Positions 8,791-19,466 are shown, counted from the first letter of the stretch. The stretch: DNA of 64,000 bases from Chromobacterium alticapitis (GCF_002924365.1 NZ_PQWB01000024.1:26298-90297), one strand, 5' to 3'. Made by a program: numbers and translations. The notes: generated by a model not told the origin, from the letters alone.

Positions 8791-10449
8791 ATGCGCCTGC
8801 ATCAACAATACCAGTTGCTGTATCACGCCTATGGCGCAGCCCCGGCGCAACCCGGCCTGCCGCAACTGGCCGAGCTGTGGCGCTGCAGCGAGCGCAACGC
8901 GCGCTTGCAACTGGCCAGGATGCGCGAACTGGGCTGGCTGGAATGGCAAGCCGGCCGCGGCCGCGGCCATCGCTCCACCCTCACCCTCAAGCAAACGCCG
9001 GACGGACTGGACTGGCAGCGGCTGCAAGACATGCTGGCGCGCGGACAACTGGAGCAGGCCTTCTCCCGGCTGGAGCCGGCGCGGCAGCAGCAATTGCTGG
9101 CCAGCCTGCCTGCCCACCTCGGGGCCGGCGACAGCGGCCGCAGCCTGCGCATCCCCATTCCGCACGCGCCGCTGACGCTGGACCCGCAGCGCGTCAACGC
9201 GCGGCTGGAGGCGCACCTGGTGCGCCAGATTTTCGACCGGCTGTGCCGCCATGACAAACTCGGGCAAAGCTTGAGGCCGGCGCTAGCCCACCACTGGGAC
9301 AGCGACGCCGAGGGCAAAAACTGGCGCTTCTGGCTGCGGCCAGGCCTGCGCTTCCATGACGGCTCGGCGCTGGATGCCGCCACCGCTGCGGCCAGCCTGC
9401 TGCGCCTGAAGCGGCCGGACAATCCCTACCACGCGCTATATGCCCACCTTCAAAGCGTGGACGTCCATGACGATTTGTCTTTCAGCTGCCGGCTGGAGGC
9501 GGCGGACTTCCTGTGGCCGCAGCGGCTGGCCACCGCCAATGCCTCCATCGTGCCCCAACGGCGCGGTCCGGACTTCGACCATATGCCGATAGGTAGCGGC
9601 CCCTTCCAGGTCGAATTGCGCAGCCCGCAGCGGCTGCGGCTCGCGGCCTTCGAACGTCACTACCGCGAGCGCGCGCTGCTGGACGCAATCGAGCTGTGGA
9701 TCATTCCCACACCCGAGGAGCAGGATTACCATCTGCGGCTGGAGTACGGCACCCAGAACGGCGCCACCATGCTGCAATCGGCCTGCACCTATCTGCTGAT
9801 CCCGCCAGGCTCGGCCGGCATTCCAGACTCGCAGCGCCTGCCGCTGATGAGTTATCTCGCCTCGCCGCATCCGATATCCGCCAACGCCGCGCGCGAACTC
9901 GCGCTGGGCTTGCAGCCTGGCTGGCGTCATCCGCGCCCGACGACGGCGCAGCCGCCGCGGCTACCGGTCCGCGAGCTGACGCTATTTCATTACGACTTGC
10001 CCTGTTTCCCGCCCCTGGCCGCCGCGCTGGCGCAGCGCCTGGCCCGGCTAGGCGTCAGTCTGAACGCGCACTGCCTGTCCCGGCGCGAATTCTTCGACTC
10101 CGCCGCCTGGCGGGAGCGGGCCGATCTGATCCTGTGCAGCGAGATTCTGCATGATGACCGCGACTACGGCATGTTCGAGTGGCTGAACGGTTGCGGCACG
10201 CTGCGCCTGGGACTGACGCCGGCCGCAGCCGGCCGCCTGGCCGACGAGATGCGCGGCCTGCAAGGCGAAGCCGACTTCGCCGCGCGCCAGGCCGGTTATC
10301 GCCGCGCCGGCGACTGGCTGGTGGAGGAAGGCTGGCTATTGCCCTTGTCGCATGAGCAAGTGGGGCACCGCGCCAGCCCGCAGCTGGCTGGCCTGCAACT
10401 GGGCGGCAACGGCTGGACGGACTTCGCCGGGCTGTGGCTGCGCGGCTGA
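8791..10449 (+). CDS. SgrR-like transcriptional regulator with solute-binding domain (copy 1)
   Basis: A 552-residue cytoplasmic regulator. Residues 1-70 form a winged-helix DNA-binding domain (LAELWRCSERNARLQLARMR, then GWLEWQAGRGRGHRSTL). After this comes a long SBP_bac_5-type ligand-binding domain containing HLVRQIFDRL, HHWDSDAEGKNWRFWLRPGL, GSGPFQVEL and a C-terminal GWTDFAGLWL. This order is that of enteric SgrR, the activator of the sugar-phosphate stress RNA SgrS; I see no SgrS here. The start has AAGGGG upstream. The gene is divergent from an intact MFS exporter, which it probably regulates. The ligand is unknown. Confidence 0.88.
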   Translation: MRLHQQYQLLYHAYGAAPAQPGLPQLAELWRCSERNARLQLARMRELGWLEWQAGRGRGHRSTLTLKQTPDGLDWQRLQDMLARGQLEQAFSRLEPARQQQLLASLPAHLGAGDSGRSLRIPIPHAPLTLDPQRVNARLEAHLVRQIFDRLCRHDKLGQSLRPALAHHWDSDAEGKNWRFWLRPGLRFHDGSALDAATAAASLLRLKRPDNPYHALYAHLQSVDVHDDLSFSCRLEAADFLWPQRLATANASIVPQRRGPDFDHMPIGSGPFQVELRSPQRLRLAAFERHYRERALLDAIELWIIPTPEEQDYHLRLEYGTQNGATMLQSACTYLLIPPGSAGIPDSQRLPLMSYLASPHPISANAARELALGLQPGWRHPRPTTAQPPRLPVRELTLFHYDLPCFPPLAAALAQRLARLGVSLNAHCLSRREFFDSAAWRERADLILCSEILHDDRDYGMFEWLNGCGTLRLGLTPAAAGRLADEMRGLQGEADFAARQAGYRRAGDWLVEEGWLLPLSHEQVGHRASPQLAGLQLGGNGWTDFAGLWLRG

Positions 10450-10476
10450 CTTGACCTCCATCAACACAAACGACAG

Positions 10477-10510
10477 CTCTCCCTTGAAACCAGCGGCATA
10501 TGCTCTATTT
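10477..10510 (+). promoter_or_regulatory. Candidate sigma-32 heat-shock promoter of hsp20
   Basis: The -35 region CTCTCCCTTGAA (10477-10488) is an excellent match to the RpoH consensus. It is followed, 14 bases later, by CTCTATTT (10503-10510), which matches 6 of 8 positions of CCCCATTT. The predicted start lies about 45 bases before the hsp20 start codon. Both element sequence and spacing fit sigma-32. Confidence 0.7.
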
Positions 10511-10562
10511 TCCATCACAAGACGGCAACCGCCGTAAGCCACTGAAATGAAAGGAGAGGAAA

Positions 10563-10988
10563 ATGAGCATGCTGCCTACCCGACATAGCCTGTTGGACGA
10601 TTTTTTCCGCGACTTCACGCCAGGCTTCTTCATCAAACCCTTGCACGGCGATGCGCTGCCAGCGCAAATCAAGATGGATGTAAAGGAGACCGAGCAGGCT
10701 TACCAGGTGGAAGCCGAGCTGCCCGGCGTCGGCAAAGAGGATATACATGTCGAGATCGACGGCTCGCGGGTGACCATCAAGGCCGAAGTCAAGCAATACG
10801 ACGAAGAAAGCAAGGAGCAGCAAAGCCTGCGCAGCGAGCGCTATTACGGCATGGTGTCGCGCAGCTTCCAGTTGCCGCAGGACATAGACCGCGAGGCGGC
10901 CAGCGCCAAGTATGAAAACGGCGTGCTGCTGTTGAATCTGCCCAAGAAACACGGCGGCGGCGTCGGCCAGCGGCTGCGGGTGGAATAA
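10563..10988 (+). CDS. Small heat-shock protein, Hsp20/alpha-crystallin family
   Basis: ATP-independent cytoplasmic holdase that binds unfolding proteins and prevents their aggregation. The 141-residue protein has a short N-terminal arm (SLLDDFFRDFTPGFF), then the alpha-crystallin domain from about residue 38. The domain includes YQVEAELPGVGKEDIHVEID and the conserved A.YENGVLLLNLPK near the end. The C-terminal I-x-I motif is not evident; the tail reads GVGQRLRVE. A strong AAAGGAGAGG ribosome site precedes the ATG. It appears to be a single-gene transcript between a sigma-32-type promoter and a clear terminator. Confidence 0.93.
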   Translation: MSMLPTRHSLLDDFFRDFTPGFFIKPLHGDALPAQIKMDVKETEQAYQVEAELPGVGKEDIHVEIDGSRVTIKAEVKQYDEESKEQQSLRSERYYGMVSRSFQLPQDIDREAASAKYENGVLLLNLPKKHGGGVGQRLRVE

Positions 10989-11014
10989 GCTCCGCGTCGC
11001 TCGCGCCAAAGCCA

Positions 11015-11043
11015 AACGCGCCGGCGATATGCGGCGCGTTTTT
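11015..11043 (+). terminator. Rho-independent terminator after hsp20
   Basis: A 9-bp stem AACGCGCCG/CGGCGCGTT with an 8-base loop is followed by TTTT. It lies 26 bp after the hsp20 stop codon. Confidence 0.8.
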
Positions 11044-11072
11044 CATTCCGGCATGAGGTGGGCGGTACAGCG

Positions 11073-11096
11073 CCCCTCTCCCGCGGGGGAGAGGGG
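11073..11096. repeat. Perfect GC-rich palindrome
   Basis: CCCCTCTCCC and GGGAGAGGGG form a perfect 10-bp stem around GCGG. There is no T-run, so it is a poor terminator. It starts a run of palindromic repeats between the convergent hsp20 and pepN genes. Confidence 0.6.
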
Positions 11097-11169
11097 CTGC
11101 CCCCAAACATTGCGGCTGTCTGCAAAACACCCTGCATGCCGGTCGTCAACCCTGCGGGAGGCAGCTCCC

Positions 11170-11254
11170 GTAGGGCGGAAGCCCCCTGGGAGCGTTCCCC
11201 CTTCCGCTTGGCTAAATGGCGGAACGCCCCGGCAAACCTCGGCCTCCGCCCTGC
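11170..11254. repeat. GTAG-footed REP-like doublet, short form
   Basis: The left arm GTAGGGCGGAAGCCCCC and the right arm (complement GCAGGGCGGAGGCCGAGG) are imperfect inverted copies about 85 bp apart end to end. The GTAG foot and hairpin arm are shared with the elements at 48.7, 60.4 and 63.6 kb. Confidence 0.5.
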
Positions 11255-11262
11255 CTAAGCCC

Positions 11263-11295
11263 GTAGCGCGGGTTGACCGCCAGGCCATACCCGCG
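11263..11295. repeat. Solo GTAG-footed REP arm
   Basis: GTAGCGCGGGTTGACCGCCA followed by GGCCATACCCGCG matches the left arm of the elements at 60441 and 63624. No right arm follows, so this is a single REP or a decayed doublet. It lies 20 bp beyond the pepN stop codon. Confidence 0.6.
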
Positions 11296-11315
11296 AGCCA
11301 CGAGAGCCACGCGGA

Positions 11316-13934
11316 TCAAGCCAGTATCTTGGACACGATCTCGTACACGTCCTTGGACAGTTCAGCCTTGGCCATGCGCTCCAGCTCCGCGCGCATCAGC
11401 GATTGACGGCCCGGCTCCAGCTTGCTCAATCGGCGGAAGGCGCGGGTCAGGCCGCTGGCGCCCTGCGGGTTGATGGCGTCCAGCTCCAGGATGCGGTCCG
11501 CCAGGAAGCGGTAGCCGCTCCCGTCCGCCGCGTGGAAATGGAACATATTGGCGCCGAAGGCGCCCAGCAACGAGCGCACCTTGTTCGGGTTCTTCATGGT
11601 GAAGGCCGGATGCTGCAGCGCCGCCTTCACATGCTCCAGCGTGCCTTCCAGCTGGCTGCCGCCTATCAGCATGAAGAACTTGTCCATCACCAGGGCCTCG
11701 TCCTGCCAGCGCGAGGCGAAAGCGGTGAAGCATTCGTCGCGCTCCTCGCCGTCGCGGTCGCGCAGCGCCAGCAGCGCGCCCATCTGGTCGGTCATATTGT
11801 CCGCCTCCAGGCACTGCTTGGCCGCAGTCTCGGCCGGCCAGGCGTCGTCCAGGCGGTTCAGCATCCACAAGGCGCGGTTCTTCAGGCTGCGCTTGCCGGC
11901 ATCCAGCGGCTTGTACTCGCGGGTCAGATTCAGCTCGTAAGCCTCGCGCCATTCGCCGCGCAGGGCCTGCGCCAGCTGATCCAGCACGAAATCGCGCACC
12001 TGGTGGATGACGGCTGGGTCGGCCACGTCCACCATCTCCAGGATTTCGCCCTCGGTCGGCAGCGTCAGCATCAAGGCCTTGAAAGCCGGATCCAGGCTAT
12101 GGTCCTTCAGCACGGCGCGGAAGGCGCCGACGAACACTTCGGACAGCTTCAGTTCGCGTCCGGCGGCCACATCTGCGATCAATTGCTTGAACAGGCGCTC
12201 GGCGAAGGTCTGGCCCGCTTCCCAGCGGCAGAAGCTATCGCTGTCATTGGCCATCAGGAACACCAGCTGGTCGTCGCGCCAGTCGTACTCCAACTTCACC
12301 GGCGCGGAGAAGCCGCGCAGCAGGGACGGCACCGGCTCGGCCGGGATGTCGACAAAGGTGAAGCTCTGTTCGGCGGCCTTGATGTCCAGCACGCGCGAGG
12401 CGCCTGCGGCTTCCGCCTCGCCGGCCAGCCGCAGCGGCAGGTCCTTGCCGTTCTGGCCCACCAGGCCCAGAGTCAGCGGGATATGGAAAGGCAGCTTGAC
12501 GGCCTGGCCCGGCGTGGCCGGGCAGCTTTGCTTGACGGTCAGCGTGTAGCTGCGCTCCGCCGGGTTGTAGCTGGAGGAGACTGCCAGGCGCGGCGTGCCG
12601 GCCTGGCTGTACCACAGCGCGAACTGTTCCAGATCGGCGTCGTTGGCGTCGGACATGGCGGCGCGGAAATCGTCGCAGGTGACAGCCTGGCCGTCATGGC
12701 GCTTGAAGTACAGGTCCATGCCCTTGCGGAAGCCGGCGCGGCCCAGCAGGGTTTCATACATCCGCACCACTTCCGCGCCCTTCTCGTACACGGTCATGGT
12801 GTAGAAATTATTCATCTCGATGTAGCTGTCCGGGCGGATCGGGTGCGCGGTCGGGCCGGCGTCCTCCGGGAACTGCGCCATGCGCAGGCCCTTGACGTCG
12901 TCGATGCGCTTCACCGCGCGGCTGTACATGTCGGCGCTGAATTCCTGATCGCGGTAGACGGTCAGGCCTTCCTTCAGCGAAAGCTGGAACCAGTCGCGGC
13001 AGGTCACGCGGTTGCCGGTCCAGTTGTGGAAGTATTCGTGGCCGATCACCGCCTCGATGTCCTCGAAGTCGGTGTCGGTGGCGGTGTCCTGGCGCGCCAG
13101 CACGTATTTGGTGTTGAAGATGTTGAGGCCTTTGTTCTCCATCGCCCCCATATTGAAGTCGCCCACCGCGACGATCATGTAGATGTCGAGGTCGTACTCC
13201 AGACCGAAGCGCTCTTCGTCCCACTTCATCGAGTGCTTGACCGACTCCATCGCATGCGGCGTCTTGTCCTGGTCGGCCGGATCGGTCCAGATCTCCAGCG
13301 CCACTTCGCGGCCGCTCAGGGTGACGAACTTGTCGCGCAGCGCCGTCAGCTTGCCCGCCACCAGCGCGAACAGATAGGCCGGCTTGCGATACGGGTCTAC
13401 CCATTTAACCCAGTGGCGCTTCTTGTCCACCATGCCCTCGCCCACCTTGTTGCCGTTGGACAGCAGCACCGGGTACTTCTGTTTGTCGGCCTTGATGGTG
13501 GTGGTGAACTTGGACATCGCATCCGGGCGGTCCAGGTAATAAGTGATCTTGCGGAAGCCTTCCGGCTCACACTGGGTATACAGGTTGCCGCTGGACGCGT
13601 AGAGGCCCATCAAGCTGGTGTTGCTGGCCGGTTCGAGCTCGGTTTCCACTTCCAGAATGAAGCTGTCCGGCACGCCGGCCACGGTCAGCACGTCGTCGAC
13701 CAGGCTGTAGCGGCTGTCGTTCAGCTTCTCGCCGTCCAGCACCACAGCCACCAGCTTGGCGCTGCCGTCCAGCTGCAGATCGGCGGCGGCGGATTGGCCG
13801 TTGCGATTGATCACCAGCCGGGAATGCACGCGGGTGGCGTCGTCTTCGATGTCGAACACCAGATCGACGCGGTCTATCAGAAAGGCCGGGGCCTGATAAT
13901 CCTTGCGGTACTTCACTTCCGGCTGTTGAGCCAT
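11316..13934 (-). CDS. pepN: Aminopeptidase N
   Basis: Zinc metalloaminopeptidase of family M1 (872 residues, normal for the bacterial PepN group), which trims N-terminal residues from peptides in the cytoplasm. The substrate-binding motif GAMENKG and the zinc site [12 protein letters not shown], with the second glutamate in [13 protein letters not shown], are intact. The C-terminal alpha-helical domain is complete. A good ribosome site (AAGGAGAGAC) precedes the ATG. The M61 peptidase gene lies 93 bp upstream on the same strand, so the two peptidases may share a transcript. A hairpin sits between them at about 13985-14013, but its T-run is on the other strand. Confidence 0.97.
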   Translation of the reverse strand: MAQQPEVKYRKDYQAPAFLIDRVDLVFDIEDDATRVHSRLVINRNGQSAAADLQLDGSAKLVAVVLDGEKLNDSRYSLVDDVLTVAGVPDSFILEVETELEPASNTSLMGLYASSGNLYTQCEPEGFRKITYYLDRPDAMSKFTTTIKADKQKYPVLLSNGNKVGEGMVDKKRHWVKWVDPYRKPAYLFALVAGKLTALRDKFVTLSGREVALEIWTDPADQDKTPHAMESVKHSMKWDEERFGLEYDLDIYMIVAVGDFNMGAMENKGLNIFNTKYVLARQDTATDTDFEDIEAVIGHEYFHNWTGNRVTCRDWFQLSLKEGLTVYRDQEFSADMYSRAVKRIDDVKGLRMAQFPEDAGPTAHPIRPDSYIEMNNFYTMTVYEKGAEVVRMYETLLGRAGFRKGMDLYFKRHDGQAVTCDDFRAAMSDANDADLEQFALWYSQAGTPRLAVSSSYNPAERSYTLTVKQSCPATPGQAVKLPFHIPLTLGLVGQNGKDLPLRLAGEAEAAGASRVLDIKAAEQSFTFVDIPAEPVPSLLRGFSAPVKLEYDWRDDQLVFLMANDSDSFCRWEAGQTFAERLFKQLIADVAAGRELKLSEVFVGAFRAVLKDHSLDPAFKALMLTLPTEGEILEMVDVADPAVIHQVRDFVLDQLAQALRGEWREAYELNLTREYKPLDAGKRSLKNRALWMLNRLDDAWPAETAAKQCLEADNMTDQMGALLALRDRDGEERDECFTAFASRWQDEALVMDKFFMLIGGSQLEGTLEHVKAALQHPAFTMKNPNKVRSLLGAFGANMFHFHAADGSGYRFLADRILELDAINPQGASGLTRAFRRLSKLEPGRQSLMRAELERMAKAELSKDVYEIVSKILA

Positions 13935-14027
13935 GCGTGTCTCTCCTTATTCTTCCGGCTTGTGGCCGGCCTCATTCATAGACGGAACGGCGCCTTGCGG
14001 CGCCGCTCTTTTTTGTACCTTGGTCGA

Positions 14028-15821
14028 TCAGCGGCCTGCTATCCACTTGCCGCCATCCGGCAGCGACTTCAGGCGGCAGGTGTCTTCCGGCGCAGCCTGC
14101 AGCGTGACGTCGAAAGTCATCAGCTCGTCGCGGCGGAAGGCGTGCAGTTTGATCTTGTCGCCTGCCGCATAACGGGCGATCTGCTTGTCCAGATCAGCCG
14201 CGCGCAGCTTGTCCAGCGCCACCACCACATCGCCGCCGGACAGGCCGGCCGCCTGGGCCGCGCCGCCATCCAGCACCTGGGCCAGCTTGACGCCGGCGGC
14301 ATCCGCCGCGGTCTTCACGCCCAGCGTCAACAGCGCCGGCTTGCCGGCGAAGGCATCCACCACGCCGCCGCGGTCGGCCGCGCCCTGCGCCGCCTCGAAT
14401 TGCATCTCGATACCCTGGCTGGCCAGCAGCTCGGCCAAGGGCAGATCCTGCGTACTGCGCAGAGCCAGGTCGAAGAAAGGCTTGAGCTTGAGGCCGGTGG
14501 TTTCGATGGCGATCTTTTCCCACTCGTCCTCTTGCAAGCCCTTGCCATCGGCCAGCCATTTCTTCCACAGCGCCAGCATCACGTCGTCCAGCGACTGCTT
14601 GCCCTTGCTGTCCCGGCGGATCAGCAAGTCCAGCGCCAGCGCGGCCAGCGAGCCCTTGGTGTAGTAACTGACGATGCTGTTGGGGCTGTTCTCGTCCTGG
14701 CGGTAGTACTTGGTCCAGGCTTCGAAGCTGGACTGCTCCAGCGTTTGCTTCATCCTGCCCGCGCCGCGTTGCACGCCGGTGATGGTTTCGGCCAGCAAGC
14801 CCAGATAGCGCTTTTCGTCTATCAGGCCGCAGCGGACCAGGGTCAGGTCGTCGTAATAGGAGGTAATGCCTTCGAACGCCCACAGCAGGCGGGTATGGCC
14901 TTCGCGGTTCAGGTCGTAGGGCGTGAACGCCGCCGGCTTCATGCGCTTGACGTTCCAGCTGTGGAAGTATTCGTGGCTGATCAGGCCCAGCAGCTTCAGG
15001 TAGCCGTCGCTGATTTCCGCCGCGCCCGCCGCCGGCAGATCGTCCCGATTGGCCACCAGGGCGGTGGAGGCGCGATGCTCCAGGCCGCCGTAGATATCTT
15101 TGCCGACGAACAGCATGAATACGTAGCGCTCAAACGGCGCCGGCTCGCCGAACAACTTGATCTGGTATTCGCAGATTTTCTTGGCATCGTCCGCCAGGCG
15201 CTTCAGATCGCACTGGAAGCGGCCGGACACCACGAACTCATGCGGCACGCCGCAGGCCTTGAAGATGACTTTTTTGAATACCCCCATCTCCACCGGATGG
15301 TCGATCAGCTCATCGTAACTGGACGCCTGGTAACGGCCGAAACCGCTCTTTTTCTTGACGTCCGTCGCCGGCAGGCTGGTAGCCAATTTCCAATCGGCAT
15401 AAGATTTGCCGGCGGGCGCCTCGATATCCACCGCGCACGCCTCGTCCTGGTAACCGTCCGCCGCCAGGAAAACGCTGGTGCCGTTGAAGAAGCCGCGCTC
15501 GCTGTCCAGATAGGCGCCGCGCACCGACAGATCATAGGCGTAGACCTGATAACGCAGCGTCAGCGCGCCTTTCACCGGGTCTGCCTGCCAGCTGTTCTTC
15601 TCCAGCTGCCGCACAGAAACCGGCTTGCCGCCGCTCTCCGCCGTCATCGAAACGATGTGCTTGGAAAATTCGCGAATCATATAACTGCCGGGAATCCACG
15701 CCGGCAGCGAAAAGATTTGGCCATTCTTGGCTGGTTGCGAAACCGTGACCGAGGCCTCGAACAGATGCGCCTCCGGCGAAACCGGGCGCAGCGTGTAATG
15801 TACGGAAGTGGACTGCATCAT
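14028..15821 (-). CDS. M61-family glycyl aminopeptidase with PDZ domain
   Basis: Predicted zinc aminopeptidase of 597 residues. An N-terminal beta domain contains PAWIPGSYMIREFSKHI. The catalytic domain has IYGGLEHRAS and the zinc motif HEYFHSWNVKRM, with a downstream glutamate in WAFEGITSYYDDL. A C-terminal PDZ-like domain carries AAQAAGLSGGDVVVALD. No signal peptide is obvious. Two adjacent ATG codons could each start the protein; the first is used here. The family is related to Sphingomonas glycyl aminopeptidase and usually prefers N-terminal glycine or alanine, but this was not tested here. It lies just upstream of pepN on the same strand and its promoter region faces that of ccoN. Confidence 0.92.
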   Translation of the reverse strand: MMQSTSVHYTLRPVSPEAHLFEASVTVSQPAKNGQIFSLPAWIPGSYMIREFSKHIVSMTAESGGKPVSVRQLEKNSWQADPVKGALTLRYQVYAYDLSVRGAYLDSERGFFNGTSVFLAADGYQDEACAVDIEAPAGKSYADWKLATSLPATDVKKKSGFGRYQASSYDELIDHPVEMGVFKKVIFKACGVPHEFVVSGRFQCDLKRLADDAKKICEYQIKLFGEPAPFERYVFMLFVGKDIYGGLEHRASTALVANRDDLPAAGAAEISDGYLKLLGLISHEYFHSWNVKRMKPAAFTPYDLNREGHTRLLWAFEGITSYYDDLTLVRCGLIDEKRYLGLLAETITGVQRGAGRMKQTLEQSSFEAWTKYYRQDENSPNSIVSYYTKGSLAALALDLLIRRDSKGKQSLDDVMLALWKKWLADGKGLQEDEWEKIAIETTGLKLKPFFDLALRSTQDLPLAELLASQGIEMQFEAAQGAADRGGVVDAFAGKPALLTLGVKTAADAAGVKLAQVLDGGAAQAAGLSGGDVVVALDKLRAADLDKQIARYAAGDKIKLHAFRRDELMTFDVTLQAAPEDTCRLKSLPDGGKWIAGR

Positions 15822-15895
15822 GACCTGCCTGCATGCGTTGCAAAACCTGATGATTCTAGCATTTCCGTCTGGAAAGCGCCGACGATTGTTCCGTC

Positions 15896-15936
15896 TTGAT
15901 CCATATCAAGTGCTGCTGCCAGCAGGACAATACAAT
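15896..15936 (+). promoter_or_regulatory. FNR/ANR-dependent promoter of ccoNOQP
   Basis: TTGATCCATATCAA (15896-15909) is a perfect FNR/ANR box. A -10 element, TACAAT, lies at 15931-15936. With the box centre near 15902.5, the start site near 15943-15944 puts the box at about -41.5, the class II activation position. This supports induction of the high-affinity oxidase at low oxygen. Confidence 0.82.
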
Positions 15937-15942
15937 TGCATG

Positions 15943-16277
15943 GGCGACAATCTAGACCGTTTATCGATTGCCGCTCGCGCAGTCACGCGGCAAGAACATG
16001 CCGGAACGACCAGGCCATGCATGCGGCTGGTTTGGGCACAATGCCTGACATAGAATAAAAGCATGGTCCTGGCTGGGAATGGGTGCTGTCGGAAAGATCG
16101 ATGAACTGCTAATACGGACATCGAGGCCTTTCGATACAGGTCTAGCACTTGACTCAACCATGCGGTTCGATTCCCGCGACTTGTCCCGACACAGCTCCAG
16201 ATTGTGGTTACGCGGGGAAAGTTCAAGTCGCAACGGTTTGTTCATGTTCTGAGTTAGCAACCTTGGAGATAACCTTA
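15943..16277 (+). other. Long untranslated leader of ccoNOQP
   Basis: If transcription starts at the FNR-type promoter, about 335 bases precede the ccoN ATG. The stretch holds a TGCCGC/GCGGCA hairpin (about 15970-15993). It also holds a tRNA-like minihelix at 16136-16184: 7-bp stem ACAGGTC/GACTTGT, plus GCGG-TTCGATTC-CCGC, which resembles a T-arm. It lacks D and anticodon arms, so it is not a tRNA gene. I see no open frame with a good ribosome site. Confidence 0.45.
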
Positions 16278-17702
<1,425 letters not shown>

Positions 17703-17721
17703 AGGAGACGAGGTAATAATC

Positions 17722-18336
17722 ATGGACAAAATCCAAAAACTGATCGAAGAACATGTGGGCTGGCTGATCGTGCTGACGCTGTTGGTCATCAGCGTGGCCG
17801 GCCTGGTGGAAATTCTGCCCCTGGCCTTCCAGAAATCCGTGACCGAGCCGGTGGCCGGCGTCAAGCCGTATACCGCCCTGCAACTGGCCGGCCGCGACAT
17901 CTACGTGCGCGAAGGCTGCTACAACTGCCACTCGCAGATGATCCGCCCCTTCCGCGCGGAAACCGAACGCTACGGCCACTACTCGGTAGCCGGCGAGTCG
18001 GTGTACGACCACCCCTTCCAGTGGGGCTCCAAGCGCACCGGTCCGGACCTCGCCCGCGTCGGCGGCCGCTATTCCGACGAATGGCACCGCGTGCACCTGA
18101 CCAACCCGCGCGACGTGGTCCCGGAATCGAATATGCCGGCCTTCCCGTGGCTGGCCAAGAGCCTGGTCGACGCCGAAGTGGTGCCCAAGAAGATGGCTGC
18201 CCTGCGCATGGTAGGCGTGCCGTATTCCGACAAGGAAATCGCCGAAGCCAAGACCCAAGTGGAAGGCAAGTCCGAGCTGGACGCCCTGGTCGCCTACCTG
18301 CAAGGCCTGGGTCTTGCGCTGAAGAATGTGCGTTGA
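17722..18336 (+). CDS. ccoO: Cytochrome c oxidase cbb3-type, subunit II (monoheme)
   Basis: Membrane-anchored c-type cytochrome that passes electrons toward CcoN. The 204-residue protein has one N-terminal transmembrane helix ([20 protein letters not shown], about 14-33). The heme motif CYNCH lies in [20 protein letters not shown], and the axial methionine is likely in [11 protein letters not shown]. Length is normal. It follows ccoN by 19 bp and precedes ccoQ by 3 bp, consistent with one operon. Confidence 0.97.
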   Translation: MDKIQKLIEEHVGWLIVLTLLVISVAGLVEILPLAFQKSVTEPVAGVKPYTALQLAGRDIYVREGCYNCHSQMIRPFRAETERYGHYSVAGESVYDHPFQWGSKRTGPDLARVGGRYSDEWHRVHLTNPRDVVPESNMPAFPWLAKSLVDAEVVPKKMAALRMVGVPYSDKEIAEAKTQVEGKSELDALVAYLQGLGLALKNVR

Positions 18337-18339
18337 GCC

Positions 18340-18531
18340 ATGGACTGGGTAACGATCGGGCGTTCGCTGTTCACCGTGGTCAGTTTCGCGTTCTTCATCG
18401 TGGTGCTGATCATCGCCTACAGCAAGCGCTCCAAGAACCGGTACGAGGAAGCGGCCAACCTGCCCTTCCTGGATGACGACAAGGTAGAGGAAGCCCCGCG
18501 CGGCGAGGCATCCAACGGAGCTAGAAAATGA
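18340..18531 (+). CDS. ccoQ: Cbb3-type oxidase small subunit
   Basis: A 63-residue protein with a single transmembrane helix (SLFTVVSFAFFIVVLIIAYS, about 9-28) and an acidic, charged cytoplasmic tail (LPFLDDDKVEEAPRG). This is the size and layout of CcoQ/FixQ, which stabilises the cbb3 complex. The stop codon overlaps the ccoP start in ATGA. Sequence conservation in this family is low, so position in the operon carries much of the call. Confidence 0.93.
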   Translation: MDWVTIGRSLFTVVSFAFFIVVLIIAYSKRSKNRYEEAANLPFLDDDKVEEAPRGEASNGARK

Positions 18532-19457
18532 GTCAATTCACAAGCGATTTCTGGAACATCTGGATTATCGTGATCGTGCTGGGCGGCATCATAGGCCTGA
18601 CCCTGCTGGTCTTCACTCAGTCCAAGACCACGGTCAAGAAGGGCGAGGAAGTCCAGACCATGGGCCACGTCTGGGACGGCGACCTGGAGGAGTACAACAA
18701 CCCGCTGCCGCGCTGGTGGATGCTGATGTTCTACATCACGCTGCTGTTCGGCATCGTCTACCTGGTGCTGTACCCGGGCCTGGGCGACTTCAAGGGCATC
18801 CGCGGCTGGACCTCGGTCGGCCAGTACAAGGACGAGCGCGCGCAAGCCGAAGCCAAGTACCAGCCGCTGTACGACAAGTACCTGAAACAGGACCTGAAAG
18901 CGGTGGCGGCCGATCCGCAGGCTCAGGAAATGGGCAAGCGCCTGTTCCAGACCTACTGCGTGCAATGCCACGGCGCGGACGCGCGCGGCGCCAAGGGCTT
19001 CCCCAATCTGGTGAACCACGACTGGCTGTACGGCGGCGATCCCGACACCATCAAGACCACCATCCTGAACGGCCGCCATGGCCAGATGCCGGCCTGGGGC
19101 GCGGTGCTGGGCGAGGAGAAGGTCAAGGACGCGGCCAACTACGTGCTGTCGATCTCGGCCAACAAGAAGAAATTCGACGCCGAGCGCGCCTCCCGCGGCA
19201 AGGAAACCTTCGCCACGCTGTGCGCCGCCTGCCACGGTCCGGACGGCAAGGGCAACCAGCAGCTGGGCGCGCCCAACCTGACCCACCCGTCCGGCAGCTG
19301 GCTGTACGGCGGCACCGAGAAGACCATCATCGAAACCATCACCAACGGCCGCAACAACCAGATGCCGGCCTGGAAAGACTTCCTGGGCGAAGGCAAGGTC
19401 CACTTGCTGGCAGCCTATGTCTGGGGTCTGTCCAACAATACCAAAGCCCCGCAATAA
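18528..19457 (+). CDS. ccoP: Cytochrome c oxidase cbb3-type, subunit III (diheme)
   Basis: Diheme cytochrome c of 309 residues that receives electrons from soluble cytochrome c. There are two N-terminal hydrophobic segments (about 9-28 and 64-83) with HVWDGDLEEYNNPLPRWW between them, typical of CcoP. Two heme sites follow, CVQCHG and CAACHG, each with a downstream GQMPAW or NQMPAW motif supplying the axial methionine. It is the last gene before a strong terminator, so ccoG and the FixH-type gene are at least partly transcribed separately. Confidence 0.97.
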   Translation: MSQFTSDFWNIWIIVIVLGGIIGLTLLVFTQSKTTVKKGEEVQTMGHVWDGDLEEYNNPLPRWWMLMFYITLLFGIVYLVLYPGLGDFKGIRGWTSVGQYKDERAQAEAKYQPLYDKYLKQDLKAVAADPQAQEMGKRLFQTYCVQCHGADARGAKGFPNLVNHDWLYGGDPDTIKTTILNGRHGQMPAWGAVLGEEKVKDAANYVLSISANKKKFDAERASRGKETFATLCAACHGPDGKGNQQLGAPNLTHPSGSWLYGGTEKTIIETITNGRNNQMPAWKDFLGEGKVHLLAAYVWGLSNNTKAPQ

Positions 19458-19466
19458 GCCTGGCTG

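Noticed and set aside
13985..14014. Terminator between the M61 gene and pepN
   Set aside because: The hairpin GGCGCC/GGCGCC has its T-run on the plus strand, opposite to both genes; on the minus strand no T-run follows.
11403..15899. A 1498-residue plus-strand open frame
   Set aside because: It lies opposite pepN and the M61 gene, has His/Val/Gln/Arg-rich antisense composition and no domain; it is a shadow of the two genes.
16136..16184. tRNA gene suggested by the GGTTCGATTCCCGC stretch
   Set aside because: Only an acceptor-like stem and a T-arm-like hairpin can be formed; D arm, anticodon arm and CCA end are missing.
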